From Streptomyces sp. NBC_01288 (lineage in GTDB: Bacteria > Actinomycetota > Actinomycetes > Streptomycetales > Streptomycetaceae), in assembly GCF_035982055.1 (NCBI RefSeq), contig NZ_CP108427.1, positions 5,455,001 through 5,519,000 of the forward strand: a stretch of DNA of 64,000 nt, in the 5' to 3' direction. The notes beneath the pieces are model-generated. The model saw only the letters and a program-made list of their open reading frames with translations, did no database searches and was not told the origin of the DNA. The number at the start of each line of letters is the position of its first letter. Position 1 is the stretch's first letter. The translations under genes and the position numbers were made by a program. Shown in pieces: positions 22,593 to 31,609 of this stretch.

Positions 22593-25451
22593 GTGTTCAT
22601 GGGGCGAAGACCACCGCTGACGTCGACCGCCGCTCTGGCTGTCCTGGTCGTCGGCTGCTTCGGGCCGGGCGTGGCCCACGCGGACACCGTCGCCGGTACG
22701 GCGTTCCACGTCGATGACGCGGCCACCGGCTGTAGCGACACCGGTCCCGGTTCGGCGGCCGAGCCCTTCTGCCAGATCCAGCCGGCCGCGGACGCCGCCG
22801 CTCCCGGTGACACCGTGTACGTCGCGGGCCGCAACACGGCCTACGCACCGGTGACCATCAGGTCCGTCGGCACCGCGGACGCACCCGTCACCTTCCTCTC
22901 CGCACCCGGCGACGGATCGTCGGTCACCGTCGCGGGCAAGGGCACGACGGCGGTCACGTTCTCCGGCGCCCAGTACGTCGACCTGGCCGGGATACGGGCA
23001 AGGACCTCCGGTACGACCGCCCTCGCCGTCACCGGCTCGCAGCACATCACCTACCGCGTCGCGGTCGTGCAGAGCACCCTGGTCGACGGCACCACCCCGG
23101 TGATCGCGGTCGACGGGTCCTCCTCCGGCATCTCGCTCACCCGCCTCACTGTCAGCCAGCCGCACGGGCCCGACTTCAGCAGTGCGCCCGGCGCGCGGGA
23201 CATCACGCTCGCCGGCGACTCCTTCCAGGTCGGCGGTGTCCTCGCCGCGGGCACCACGGGGATCGACCTCGCGGGCGACACCGTCGCGACGGACTGCGCC
23301 GACGGGGTCAGCCTGACCGACGGCAGTTCCGGGTCGGTGGAGAACACGGTCGCGCTGCCCTACGGCACCACGACGTGCACCGGCACCCATGCCGGGATCA
23401 CGGTGGACGCCGCCTCCGCCCCGCAGGTCACCGCGGACTACAACGCGCTCAACCCGTCGTCGGCCGGAACCGACTACGACTGGGCCGGCACCGCGTACGC
23501 CACCGCGCAGGCGTTCCGGGCGGGCACCGGACAGGGCACCCACGACCTGGACCAGACGGACCTGACGATCCCCGCGCTCGGGCGACCCGCCGAGCACTCA
23601 CCGCTCGTCGACTCGGCCGACACCGACGCTCCCGGTGAGCTGTCCACGGACATCGACGGCCATGCCCGCGTCGACGACCCGCTGGTCCCGGACACCGGTG
23701 CCGGCACCGGCCACGACGACCGCGGCGCCACGGAGTTCCAGGACCCGCTCACCGTGAGCGGGATCAAGATGGGCCGCGGATACGTCGGCGTTCCGGTCAC
23801 CGCCACCGCGCAGGTGAGCAATCCGTGGTCGGACTCGACGACCGGGTTCACGTACGCCTTCGACTTCGGTGGCGGCACCACCGTCACCTCCACCACCGGC
23901 TCGGCCACGCACACCTACACCCAGGCCACCGGGATCAGCGGAGTCCAGGTCGCGGTGGTGGTCGACAGGGCCGACGGCACGCGGGTCGGCGCCGCCGACA
24001 TCTGGGCCTTGGTCGATCCCACACCGGACCTCACCTCGACCGTCTCCTGTGCGACGAGCCCCTCGGCGCCGGACACCGCGAACTGCTTCTACAACGTCGA
24101 CTTCGATCCGTACGCGGTCACCGGCGACCGGATCACCTACGGCGACGGCTCCACGGCCGTCTCCGTCACCGCCCTCAGCGACACGCTGAAGCACAGCTAC
24201 GCGGCCCCGGGCACGTACACCGTCACGCAGACGATCACCGACTCCGGCGGGCGGACCACCACCACGACCGGCAAGGCGACGGTCGGCGCGGCCTTCGTCC
24301 CCGCGGGCCCCGAGCGGCTGCTGGACACCCGCGACGGGACGGGCGCGGCCAAGCGTCCGGTCGCCGCCGGAGGCGTGGTCCGGCTGAAGGTCCTCGGCGT
24401 GGACGGCATCCCGGCCTCCGGGGTGACAGGGGTGACCCTGAACATCACCGACGCGGGCGCCACCGCCGCCGGCTATGTGACGGTCTACCCGGACGGCACC
24501 ACCCGCCCGAACGCCTCGAACCTCAACTTCCGGGCGGGACAGGACAATCCGAACCTCGTCACCGTCCGGGTGGGCACCGACGGCTACATCGACCTCTACA
24601 ACGCGCACGGTGCCGTGAACCTCATCGCCGACCTTGAGGGGTACTACACCACCACCAGGCCGAGCAGCGACGACCCGTACATGTCCGGCCTGGCCACGGT
24701 GGTCCCGACCCGGGTGCTGGACACCCGCGACGGCACCGGCGCGCCCAAGGGCGCGGTGGGACCCGGCAGCACCACGACCGTCACCCTGCCGAAGTACGCC
24801 CGGGGCGAGGCGACCGTCGGGGCCGTCCTCAACGTCACCGTGACCGGAGGCACCGGCAGCGGCTACATCACCGTCGCCTGCGACGGCCCCACCCCGCCGA
24901 CCACGTCCACGCTCAACTACCGGGCCGGGCAGACCGCTTCCAATCTGGCCACCCCCTGTGTGGGCGCCGGCAAGGTCCACATCTACAACAGCGCCGGGCA
25001 CGTCAACCTGATCGCCGACGTCCAGGGCGTGTACACGAACGACCTCGCGGGCTCGTCCGACGATCCCGCGGACCCCGACGCCCTCAGCGGCGGCCCCTTC
25101 GTGGGGACCACGCCCACCCGCTTCCTCGACACCCGCGCCGGCCTCGGCGCACCGGACAGGTCACTGGGCGCGGGCGGCACCCTCACCGTGAAGGTCGCCG
25201 GTGTCGACGGGGTCCCCGCGGGCGCCTCCGCCGTGCTGGTCAACCTGACCGGCGTCACTCCGACCGTCAACACCCACCTGACCGCCTACGGCGACGGCAG
25301 CCTGCCGAACGCGTCCAACGACAACCTGACCGCGGGCCGGACCCGGCCGATCCTCGCCGTGGTTCCGGTCGGAGCCGACGGCTCCATCCGCATCCACAAC
25401 GCGCTCGGCTCGGTCGACGTGGTCGCCGACCTGGAGGGCTACTTCGGCTGA
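22593..25451 (+). CDS. Large secreted protein: beta-helix, PKD-type and three C-terminal LDTRDG repeats
   Basis: A 952-residue extracellular protein. The signal peptide ends Gly-Val-Ala-His-Ala-Asp. A likely right-handed beta-helix spans about residues 35-380 (short Val/Ile strands with Gly-Asp-Thr-Val turns). One or two PKD-like domains follow (Tyr-Ala-Phe-Asp-Phe-Gly-Gly-Gly-Thr, Thr-Tyr-Thr-Val-Thr-Gln-Thr-Ile). Three repeats of about 110 residues begin near 570, 703 and 840, each with Leu-Asp-Thr-Arg and ending in Leu-Ile/Val-Ala-Asp-Leu/Val-Glu/Gln-Gly. These repeats recur in other actinomycete secreted proteins. The GTG at 22593 follows GGAGGGG by about 7 nt; ATG two codons on is the alternative. 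No catalytic signature was found; cell-surface or polysaccharide binding is plausible. Confidence 0.85.
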   Translation: MFMGRRPPLTSTAALAVLVVGCFGPGVAHADTVAGTAFHVDDAATGCSDTGPGSAAEPFCQIQPAADAAAPGDTVYVAGRNTAYAPVTIRSVGTADAPVTFLSAPGDGSSVTVAGKGTTAVTFSGAQYVDLAGIRARTSGTTALAVTGSQHITYRVAVVQSTLVDGTTPVIAVDGSSSGISLTRLTVSQPHGPDFSSAPGARDITLAGDSFQVGGVLAAGTTGIDLAGDTVATDCADGVSLTDGSSGSVENTVALPYGTTTCTGTHAGITVDAASAPQVTADYNALNPSSAGTDYDWAGTAYATAQAFRAGTGQGTHDLDQTDLTIPALGRPAEHSPLVDSADTDAPGELSTDIDGHARVDDPLVPDTGAGTGHDDRGATEFQDPLTVSGIKMGRGYVGVPVTATAQVSNPWSDSTTGFTYAFDFGGGTTVTSTTGSATHTYTQATGISGVQVAVVVDRADGTRVGAADIWALVDPTPDLTSTVSCATSPSAPDTANCFYNVDFDPYAVTGDRITYGDGSTAVSVTALSDTLKHSYAAPGTYTVTQTITDSGGRTTTTTGKATVGAAFVPAGPERLLDTRDGTGAAKRPVAAGGVVRLKVLGVDGIPASGVTGVTLNITDAGATAAGYVTVYPDGTTRPNASNLNFRAGQDNPNLVTVRVGTDGYIDLYNAHGAVNLIADLEGYYTTTRPSSDDPYMSGLATVVPTRVLDTRDGTGAPKGAVGPGSTTTVTLPKYARGEATVGAVLNVTVTGGTGSGYITVACDGPTPPTTSTLNYRAGQTASNLATPCVGAGKVHIYNSAGHVNLIADVQGVYTNDLAGSSDDPADPDALSGGPFVGTTPTRFLDTRAGLGAPDRSLGAGGTLTVKVAGVDGVPAGASAVLVNLTGVTPTVNTHLTAYGDGSLPNASNDNLTAGRTRPILAVVPVGADGSIRIHNALGSVDVVADLEGYFG

Positions 25452-25490
25452 CGCGCCGGCGCCCGTCCGCGTGAGCGGGTGGTGCGGCTT

Positions 25491-25514
25491 TCTGTGTCTG
25501 TGTCTGTGTCTGTG
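25491..25514. repeat. Hexanucleotide microsatellite (TGTGTC)n
   Basis: About four copies of CTGTGT lie between two secreted-protein genes. It is unusual in such GC-rich DNA and could slip. It is outside coding sequence. Confidence 0.8.
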
Positions 25515-25588
25515 ATCTGGGGATGGAAGATTTACTCCCCGGCCGCCTTCGGACGGCCGGGGTCTCGACGAGTGTCCGGGGGACTCGC

Positions 25589-27895
25589 ATGAAGACAAGA
25601 CGCTTTTCGCTGCTGACCGTTGCGGCGACGGTGTCGGGGCTGACGGGTGTGATCGTCCCGGGGGCGGGCGACTCGTACGCGGCGTCGGGGGTGTCGCTGC
25701 CGATCGCGGGCTTCTCGCATCTGGCGGTGGACGCCGCGCACGGCCATCTTTTCCTCAGCGGGGGCGCCGGCACGGACGGCATCCTCGTGACGGATCTCGA
25801 CGGGGGCGACCCGACGACGATCCAAGGGGAGCCCGGTGCCACGGGGTTGGCGCTCTCGGACGACGGTTCCACGGTCTACGCGGCACTGCCCGACCAGGAC
25901 ACGATCGCCGCGATCGACACCGACACCCTGACGGAGACGGCCCGTTACGCCACCGGCGCGGGTACCCGTCCCGACGCGCTGGCCGTGGCCGGGGGCACCC
26001 TCTGGTTCGGTTACGGAGGCGCGGGTGCCGGTGGCATCGGGTCGGTGGACGCGACCGGGTCGGTGAAGACCGCCCAGGATTCCGGGAGTTGGGCCGGCTC
26101 CCCGCTGTTGGCGACCACTCCGACCTCGTCCGGCACGCTCGTCGCGGCTGTGCAGACGGGAGACACCTCCGCCTTCGTCACGTACCGCGTCGCGGACGGC
26201 GGGCTGACCCGGCAGGCGGCCCAGGCACTGCCCGTCCCCGACCTCACCGACTTCGCGGTCACGGCCGACGGACAGGACGTGGCCGTCACGTCGTGGCGGA
26301 ACCCGAGCGCGAACCGGTTCCGCGTCTCCGACCTCGCCGCCGACGGCCGCTTCGCCGACCCGCTGGCGGCGCGTGCGGTGGCCGTGGCGCCCGACGGAAC
26401 CCTGGCGGGATGCGGTTGCGACGGCGACGAGTTCAGGGCCGTTCCGGTGACCGGTTCGGGCTTCTACGGCAGCCACGCGATCGACTCTCCGCTGCGCCTG
26501 GCCGCCCACGGCCTCGCCTGGGCCCCGGACGAGAGCCGCCTCTACGGCGTCGCCGTGGACGCCGACGGAGGAAGCCCGACGCTGGAGGTGGCCAAGTCCC
26601 CGGAGGCGGCCGCGGTCCGGCTGATCGGGAGCGCCACCTCGCCCCTCGCCCCCGGCGAGCCCGTCTCCCTCAACGTCTCCTTCGACTCCACCATCGCCCT
26701 GACCGCGAGCGACCACGGCCAACTCCCCGGCACCGTACGGATCTTGCGCTACGACAGCGCGCACCCGGACGGCATCGCCGTGACCGACCCGACCAGGCTT
26801 CCGGCGAACGCGGCCAACCTCTTCGGCGGGTACACCGTCCACGACACCGCCCCGCTCACCGGCACCCTGAGCTACCGCGTCGACTACTCCGGCGGCGGCC
26901 ACTACGCCCCGGCCACCCGGACCTTCGACATCCCCGTCGCGAAGTACGCGCCGACGACGACGCTGTCGGCACCCACCGCCGGCAAGCGCGCCGCGCCGCT
27001 CACCGTCACCGGCCAACTCACCTGGCCCCACGCCCACTTGACGACCGGCACGGTCCACGTGGTCAAGAAGGACCTGGCGCATCCGTCCGGCTACGCCCTC
27101 CCCGCCGTACCGGTCGCCGCCGACGGCACGTTCGCGCTGCACGACACACCGCAGGTTGGCAGCATGAACACCTACACCGTCACGTACGACGGCGGCACGG
27201 CCTACCTCCCGGTGACGGCGACGGCCGACGTCCAGGTGTCCAGGGCGACTTCGGCACTGAGCGTCACCACCGACGCGGCGTCCTACCGTTCAGGCGCGAA
27301 GGCCAAGGTCACCGCGCATCTGGGGACGACGTACAACTCCCGTACGGTGACGCTCTATGCCCAGCCCGCGGGCCAGTCCCGCACCCGGCTCAAGAGCGGG
27401 CACGTCGACTCGGCCGGCAACCTGGTCGTGTACGAGAAGATCGGTCGCAACACCACGTTCACCGCGGTCTTCGCGGGCGACTACCGGTACGCCCCACGGA
27501 CCGTGACGCACACCGTGACACTCACGCCGACCGTCCGCACGCAGCTGCAATGGCCGCTCGCGACCACCCGGATCGGGTCGACGACCTATCAGGTCCTCTA
27601 CAAGTCCGAGGTGAACATGGGCCTCAGCCTCAAGGTCACGCCCCACCAGACCACCGGATGCATGTCGGTGTCCGTCGAGCGCTACACCTCGGGGGCCTGG
27701 CACCCCAGCACCTCGCAGCGCTGCGTGCCGCTGTACGCCGACGGCGCGTACGGCTACAGCCGCGCGCTGAAACTCTTCGCGGACAACGGCCGTTACCGCG
27801 TGCGCGGCCACTACACCCCACCGGCCACGGGCGCCCAGACCGGGGCCGTGTGGAGCGGCTGGGTGTATCTCACGGTCCGGCCGGGCCGGCCATGA
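25589..27895 (+). CDS. Secreted beta-propeller / Ig-like repeat protein
   Basis: A 768-residue extracellular protein. The start Met-Lys-Thr-Arg-Arg-Phe-Ser-Leu-Leu leads a signal peptide cleaved near Ser-Tyr-Ala-Ala. Residues 35-370 resemble a YVTN-type beta-propeller (Gly-Asp-Asp-Gly-Ser-Thr-Val-Tyr-Ala-Ala-like blades). The remainder has two or three Ig-like domains ending in a Thr-Val-Thr-His strand pattern, then a terminal domain with a Cys pair. ATG 25589 has GGGGGAC upstream. The stop overlaps the start of the NUDIX gene by 4 nt, indicating co-transcription. Together with the 22593 gene it forms a tandem pair of surface proteins. No enzymatic motif. Confidence 0.82.
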   Translation: MKTRRFSLLTVAATVSGLTGVIVPGAGDSYAASGVSLPIAGFSHLAVDAAHGHLFLSGGAGTDGILVTDLDGGDPTTIQGEPGATGLALSDDGSTVYAALPDQDTIAAIDTDTLTETARYATGAGTRPDALAVAGGTLWFGYGGAGAGGIGSVDATGSVKTAQDSGSWAGSPLLATTPTSSGTLVAAVQTGDTSAFVTYRVADGGLTRQAAQALPVPDLTDFAVTADGQDVAVTSWRNPSANRFRVSDLAADGRFADPLAARAVAVAPDGTLAGCGCDGDEFRAVPVTGSGFYGSHAIDSPLRLAAHGLAWAPDESRLYGVAVDADGGSPTLEVAKSPEAAAVRLIGSATSPLAPGEPVSLNVSFDSTIALTASDHGQLPGTVRILRYDSAHPDGIAVTDPTRLPANAANLFGGYTVHDTAPLTGTLSYRVDYSGGGHYAPATRTFDIPVAKYAPTTTLSAPTAGKRAAPLTVTGQLTWPHAHLTTGTVHVVKKDLAHPSGYALPAVPVAADGTFALHDTPQVGSMNTYTVTYDGGTAYLPVTATADVQVSRATSALSVTTDAASYRSGAKAKVTAHLGTTYNSRTVTLYAQPAGQSRTRLKSGHVDSAGNLVVYEKIGRNTTFTAVFAGDYRYAPRTVTHTVTLTPTVRTQLQWPLATTRIGSTTYQVLYKSEVNMGLSLKVTPHQTTGCMSVSVERYTSGAWHPSTSQRCVPLYADGAYGYSRALKLFADNGRYRVRGHYTPPATGAQTGAVWSGWVYLTVRPGRP

Positions 27896-28371
27896 ATCCT
27901 GCCCTCCAGCCCGCCCACTCCTCCATGACCCTCCTGGCCGCGTCCGTCATCGTCCACGACAGGGCGGCCGGTCGTGTCCTTCTCCTCCAGCGTGGTGAGA
28001 AGGCCAAGTTCGGGTGCGGGATGTGGGACCTCCCCGTCGGCAAGAACGAACCCGGCGAGCCCGTCACCGAGACCGCCGTGCGCGAGCTGTACGAGGAGAC
28101 CGGGGTCGTCGTGGACCCGGCCTCGCTGAAGGTCGTGCATATCGTCCACGGCGCCCTCGGGGTCGAGGCGCCGGGCGGTTTCCTCACGGTCGTCTTCGTC
28201 GCCGACGAGTGGACCGGCGAGGCCGAGAACCGCGAGCCCCTCAAGCACGCGCAGGTCCGCTGGGCCCAAGTCGACGCCCTGCCCGAGGAGTTCGTGCGAG
28301 GCAACGGCCGGGCTCTACGGCAGTACCTCGACGGCGTCGAACCGCAGGTGTCCCTGCACGGGTGGGCGTGA
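27892..28371 (+). CDS. NUDIX hydrolase
   Basis: A 159-residue protein with a complete Nudix box Gly-x5-Glu-x7-Arg-Glu-Leu-x-Glu-Glu-x-Gly-Val around residues 45-67. It hydrolyses a nucleoside diphosphate linked to another moiety; the exact substrate (oxidised dNTP, nucleotide sugar or other) cannot be told. The ATG overlaps the stop of the secreted protein gene; a second ATG 11 codons in is the alternative. The FMN reductase gene follows at 16 bp. Confidence 0.92.
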   Translation: MNPALQPAHSSMTLLAASVIVHDRAAGRVLLLQRGEKAKFGCGMWDLPVGKNEPGEPVTETAVRELYEETGVVVDPASLKVVHIVHGALGVEAPGGFLTVVFVADEWTGEAENREPLKHAQVRWAQVDALPEEFVRGNGRALRQYLDGVEPQVSLHGWA

Positions 28372-28387
28372 GCGCCGGGAGTAGGTT

Positions 28388-28939
28388 GTGCGGATGTCCA
28401 CGTCACCGGTGATCCTGTTGCTGTCGGGGAGTCTGCGGGCCGGCTCCTCCAACGAGGCCGTGCTGCGCACCGCTTGTGCCGTGGCGCCGGACGCGCGGGT
28501 GGACACCGTGCTGTACGACGGTCTCGCCGGGCTTCCGCACTTCAACCCCGACGACGACACCGACCCGTTGCCCGCGCCCGTGGCCGCGCTGCGGGCGGCG
28601 ATCGACCGGGCGGCCGGGATTTTGATCTGCACCCCGGAGTACGCGGGCACCCTGCCGGGCTCGTTCAAGAACCTCCTGGACTGGACGGTCAGCGGCACCG
28701 AGATCTCCGACAAGCCGGTGGCCTTGGTCAACGCGGCTCCACCGGGGCGGGGCGGGGGTGCGGAGGCCACGTTGCGGACGGTCCTGGGCTATACCGGCGC
28801 CGACATCGTGGAGTCGGCCTGCGTGAGCATCCCGGTGGACCGGGGCATGCTCGGCGCGGACGGGCTCATCGCCGATGCGGGGGTACGTCGGCAACTCGGC
28901 GACGTACTGGGCCTGTTGGCGGCGTCCGGTGTCCGATGA
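28388..28939 (+). CDS. NADPH-dependent FMN reductase family flavoprotein
   Basis: A 183-residue flavodoxin-like reductase. The FMN phosphate loop Gly-Ser-Leu-Arg-Ala-Gly-Ser-Ser-Asn lies near residue 14 and the Pro-Glu-Tyr-Ala-Gly-Thr-Leu-Pro-Gly-Ser-Phe-Lys-Asn motif near residue 83. The fold transfers electrons from NAD(P)H to FMN, quinones or chromate. GTG 28388 follows GGGAG by 6 nt; ATG two codons on is equally possible. Its end overlaps the LRR gene. Confidence 0.9.
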   Translation: MRMSTSPVILLLSGSLRAGSSNEAVLRTACAVAPDARVDTVLYDGLAGLPHFNPDDDTDPLPAPVAALRAAIDRAAGILICTPEYAGTLPGSFKNLLDWTVSGTEISDKPVALVNAAPPGRGGGAEATLRTVLGYTGADIVESACVSIPVDRGMLGADGLIADAGVRRQLGDVLGLLAASGVR

Positions 28940-29714
28940 GCGAGCAGGAGCGACTCCGGCCACTGACACCGACATACCCCGGGAGAGGCGGACCGCGCCC
29001 CACGTACTGAACCTGTGGCGCCAACAGCTGGGAAAAGTCCCCGAGTCGGTCTGGCGACGCACCGAACTCCAGGTCCTCATCCTCGCGGACAACGGACTCA
29101 CCGACCTCCCGCCCGGGATCGGCCGACTCCACAGCCTGACCACCCTGGACCTCGGCCACAACCACCTCACCGCGATACCCGACGAACTCGGCACCCTGAC
29201 CGACCTCGACGCCTTCCTCTACCTCCACGACAACGCCCTGTCCGAACTCCCGCCCACCTTGGGCAACTTGACCCGCCTGCGCTACCTCAACGTCGGCGAG
29301 AACACCCTCACCACCCTCCCCGAGGCCCTCGGCCACATGGCCGGCCTGATCGAACTCCGGGCACAGCACAACGGGTTGACCACACTGCCCGACACCATCG
29401 GCGCCCTCGGCAACCTGCGCGAACTCTGGCTCCGGGCCAACGAGATCACCCACCTGCCGTCGACCGCGGCCCACCTCCACGAACTGCGCCACCTGGACCT
29501 ACGGGAGAACGCCCTCCCCGAACTCCCGTCCGCGCTCGCCGACTTGCCCCGACTACGACAGCTCGACCTGCGGAGCAACCGCCTCACCCGGCTGCCGGAC
29601 TGGGTGCTGGGCATGCCGTCGCTGGAGAAACTGGACCTGCGGTGGAACGACTGCGACCCGCCCTCGGCGCTGCTGACGGAGTTGGAGCGGCGCGGGGTTG
29701 TCGTCCTCCTGTGA
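28929..29714 (+). CDS. Leucine-rich repeat protein
   Basis: A 261-residue cytosolic protein. It is built of nine or ten bacterial LRR units of 23 residues, each of the form Leu-x-x-Leu-x-Leu-x-x-Asn-x-Leu-x-x-Leu-Pro. Such solenoids bind proteins. The GTG at 28929 is in-frame and overlaps the FMN reductase end by 11 nt; ribosome site is weak, so the true start could be some 25 codons further in where the repeats begin. No other domain. Partner unknown. Confidence 0.85.
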   Translation: MSDERAGATPATDTDIPRERRTAPHVLNLWRQQLGKVPESVWRRTELQVLILADNGLTDLPPGIGRLHSLTTLDLGHNHLTAIPDELGTLTDLDAFLYLHDNALSELPPTLGNLTRLRYLNVGENTLTTLPEALGHMAGLIELRAQHNGLTTLPDTIGALGNLRELWLRANEITHLPSTAAHLHELRHLDLRENALPELPSALADLPRLRQLDLRSNRLTRLPDWVLGMPSLEKLDLRWNDCDPPSALLTELERRGVVVLL

Positions 29715-29726
29715 GGAGCACCTCGA

Positions 29727-29748
29727 CGGTCGGCGTCCGTGCCGACCG
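29727..29748. terminator. Hairpin between convergent LRR and esterase genes
   Basis: An 8-bp stem CGGTCGGC/GCCGACCG with a 6-nt loop sits in the 54-bp gap between two convergent stops. Probably bidirectional. Confidence 0.6.
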
Positions 29749-29768
29749 CCGACCGCTCCGGCTCGGTG

Positions 29769-31460
29769 TCAGTAATCCGTCGCCTGCGACTCCAAATACC
29801 CTTTCAGGAACGCGTACTTGGCATCCGTGTCCGCTGCGGGCAACGGCGCGAAATGATCACCCAGTTCCATCGCCACCGGCTTCGACGTGCGCAACGCCGG
29901 CCAGGTCGGCAGCCCGTGGCCGTTCGGATTCCCCGTGGCCGCGAAGTTCGCGACGTACGACGACGTCCGGTCGGCGATCGCGTGGTCGGCCGCCGTCCAC
30001 GGGCGGTCCGTGCCGTACAGGTTGCCGAAGAGGTAGTACTTCTCGGCGCCGTGGTAGGCGCCGACGCCGTCCGCCGGTTCGATCGGGTTGGTGGTGTCGT
30101 GGCCCGGGGGGACGTGGGTCCACCAGTAGGTGTGGACGGGGCTGCGGTTGGCGGCCGTGACGCGGAACTGCGTGCCCCAGAGGAACGTGGAGACCCGTTC
30201 CTCGTCGCGGGCGTAGTCGTTGTACTGCGCTGCCGCCTCCGCGTCCGTCGTCGCGGGATAGAGGGCGAGGAAGTCGGCGGCCTGGGCGCCGAACGTCGTC
30301 GCCGCGTAGGCCTCGTACGCCGCGACCGTCATCGTCAGGGTCGGGGACGCGCCGTTCTCGTCCTTGTTGTTTCCGGTGAGGACCGGGATGTCGTACTCCG
30401 TACGGGACGTCATCGCCGCCGTGTACGACTTCGGCAGGACGTAGCCGTCCAGTACGTTGCCGAAGTTCGTGGCCGTCGCCGGGGCGTCCTGTGCGTACAC
30501 CTTGGTCACGATCTCGTCGGCCGTCAGCGCGCGCAGGTTCGACAGCGAGGACGCGCCCATGTACGTCGCGAACGCCGTGCCGTTGGCCTCCGCCGCCGCC
30601 AACTGCGCGTAACCGCCGGCCACATGGCCCAGTGCCGGGTCCTTGGTGTACTGCACGCCCGCCGACAGGACGGCCCGGTGGAACAGGCCCCGGGCCAGTT
30701 TCGAGATCATCAGGATGTTCACGAACGACGAGCCGTGCGACCAGCCCGCCAGCGTCACCCGTTCCGGATCGCCCCCGAACGCGGCGATGTTGCGGCGGAT
30801 CCACTTCAGCGCCGCCACCGTGTCCCGCACACCCCAGTTCCCGGAACCACCGTGCCCGCCCTCCGAACTCAGCGCCGGATGCGCGAGGTTGCCGAAGGCG
30901 CCCACACGGTGGTTGTACGTCACGACGACGGCGCCCTTGGCCGCCAGGTTCGCCCCGTCGTACACCGGCTGCGAGGCCCACATGGCACTGTTGCGCCCGC
31001 CGTAGATCCAGACGAAGACCGGGCGGAGGTCGCGCCTGGCCGGTGAACTCCCCGCCCCCGTCCAGATGTTGAGGTTCAGGCAGTCCTCGCTCAGCGGGGG
31101 CACCTTGTCGGCCGCGATGCCCGTGACCGGCTGGGGGCAGGCGGCGCCCCAGGTGTCGGCCTTGCGGACGCCCTGCCAGGAGGGGGGTGCTTGTGGTGCG
31201 CGCCAGCGGTTCTCGCCCGCGGTGGAGGCGGCGTACGGGATGCCCTTGTAGACGGTGACGCCGGGGAGGGCTGCGGGGACACCTGTGACCAGGCCTGACT
31301 GGGTTCTTACGGGGTGGCTCGCGTCGTCGCGCGAGGTGGCTGATGCGGGGGCGGTGGGCAGGGTGTTCAGCAGGGCCGCGCCGGCCGTGACACCTGCCGT
31401 GACACCTGCCGTACGGCCGAGGAAGGCGCGGCGGCCGACACCGGTGGGGGAGGAGTTCAC
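29769..31460 (-). CDS. Secreted type-B carboxylesterase with atypical active-site motifs
   Basis: A 563-residue alpha/beta-hydrolase. The N-terminus has a Tat signal (Gly-Arg-Arg-Ala-Phe-Leu-Gly) followed by a hydrophobic Ala/Thr/Gly region. It aligns with type-B carboxylesterases (Glu-Asp-Cys-Leu-Asn-Leu-Asn-Ile, Gly-Asn-Trp-Gly-Val-Arg-Asp). The acid Asn-Asn-Lys-Asp-Glu and base Tyr-His-Gly-Ala-Glu-Lys-Tyr segments are present. The nucleophile elbow reads Gly-Trp-Ser-His-Gly instead of Gly-Glu-Ser-Ala-Gly, and the oxyanion loop reads Ile-Tyr-Gly-Gly-Arg instead of Ile-His-Gly-Gly-Gly. Triad residues survive, but activity may differ. GTG 31460 has GGGAG upstream. Confidence 0.88.
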   Translation of the reverse strand: MNSSPTGVGRRAFLGRTAGVTAGVTAGAALLNTLPTAPASATSRDDASHPVRTQSGLVTGVPAALPGVTVYKGIPYAASTAGENRWRAPQAPPSWQGVRKADTWGAACPQPVTGIAADKVPPLSEDCLNLNIWTGAGSSPARRDLRPVFVWIYGGRNSAMWASQPVYDGANLAAKGAVVVTYNHRVGAFGNLAHPALSSEGGHGGSGNWGVRDTVAALKWIRRNIAAFGGDPERVTLAGWSHGSSFVNILMISKLARGLFHRAVLSAGVQYTKDPALGHVAGGYAQLAAAEANGTAFATYMGASSLSNLRALTADEIVTKVYAQDAPATATNFGNVLDGYVLPKSYTAAMTSRTEYDIPVLTGNNKDENGASPTLTMTVAAYEAYAATTFGAQAADFLALYPATTDAEAAAQYNDYARDEERVSTFLWGTQFRVTAANRSPVHTYWWTHVPPGHDTTNPIEPADGVGAYHGAEKYYLFGNLYGTDRPWTAADHAIADRTSSYVANFAATGNPNGHGLPTWPALRTSKPVAMELGDHFAPLPAADTDAKYAFLKGYLESQATDY

Positions 31461-31609
31461 TGTGTCTCCCGATCACTTGAGGACGAGTCGCCTCATGCTG
31501 TGCCGGGCCGACCGGGACGGCCTAGGGAGTTTTCGTGACTCACAGTGTCCACTGGTGCAACTTAGGTTGCGGATCCACGGGTTGACACCTTGGACCGTGA
31601 ACGACAGCC

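Noticed and set aside
25491..25514. Phase-variable promoter at the TGTGTC microsatellite
   Set aside because: It lies about 75 bp before a start codon, but no -10/-35 pair is placed across it; the idea stays unsupported.
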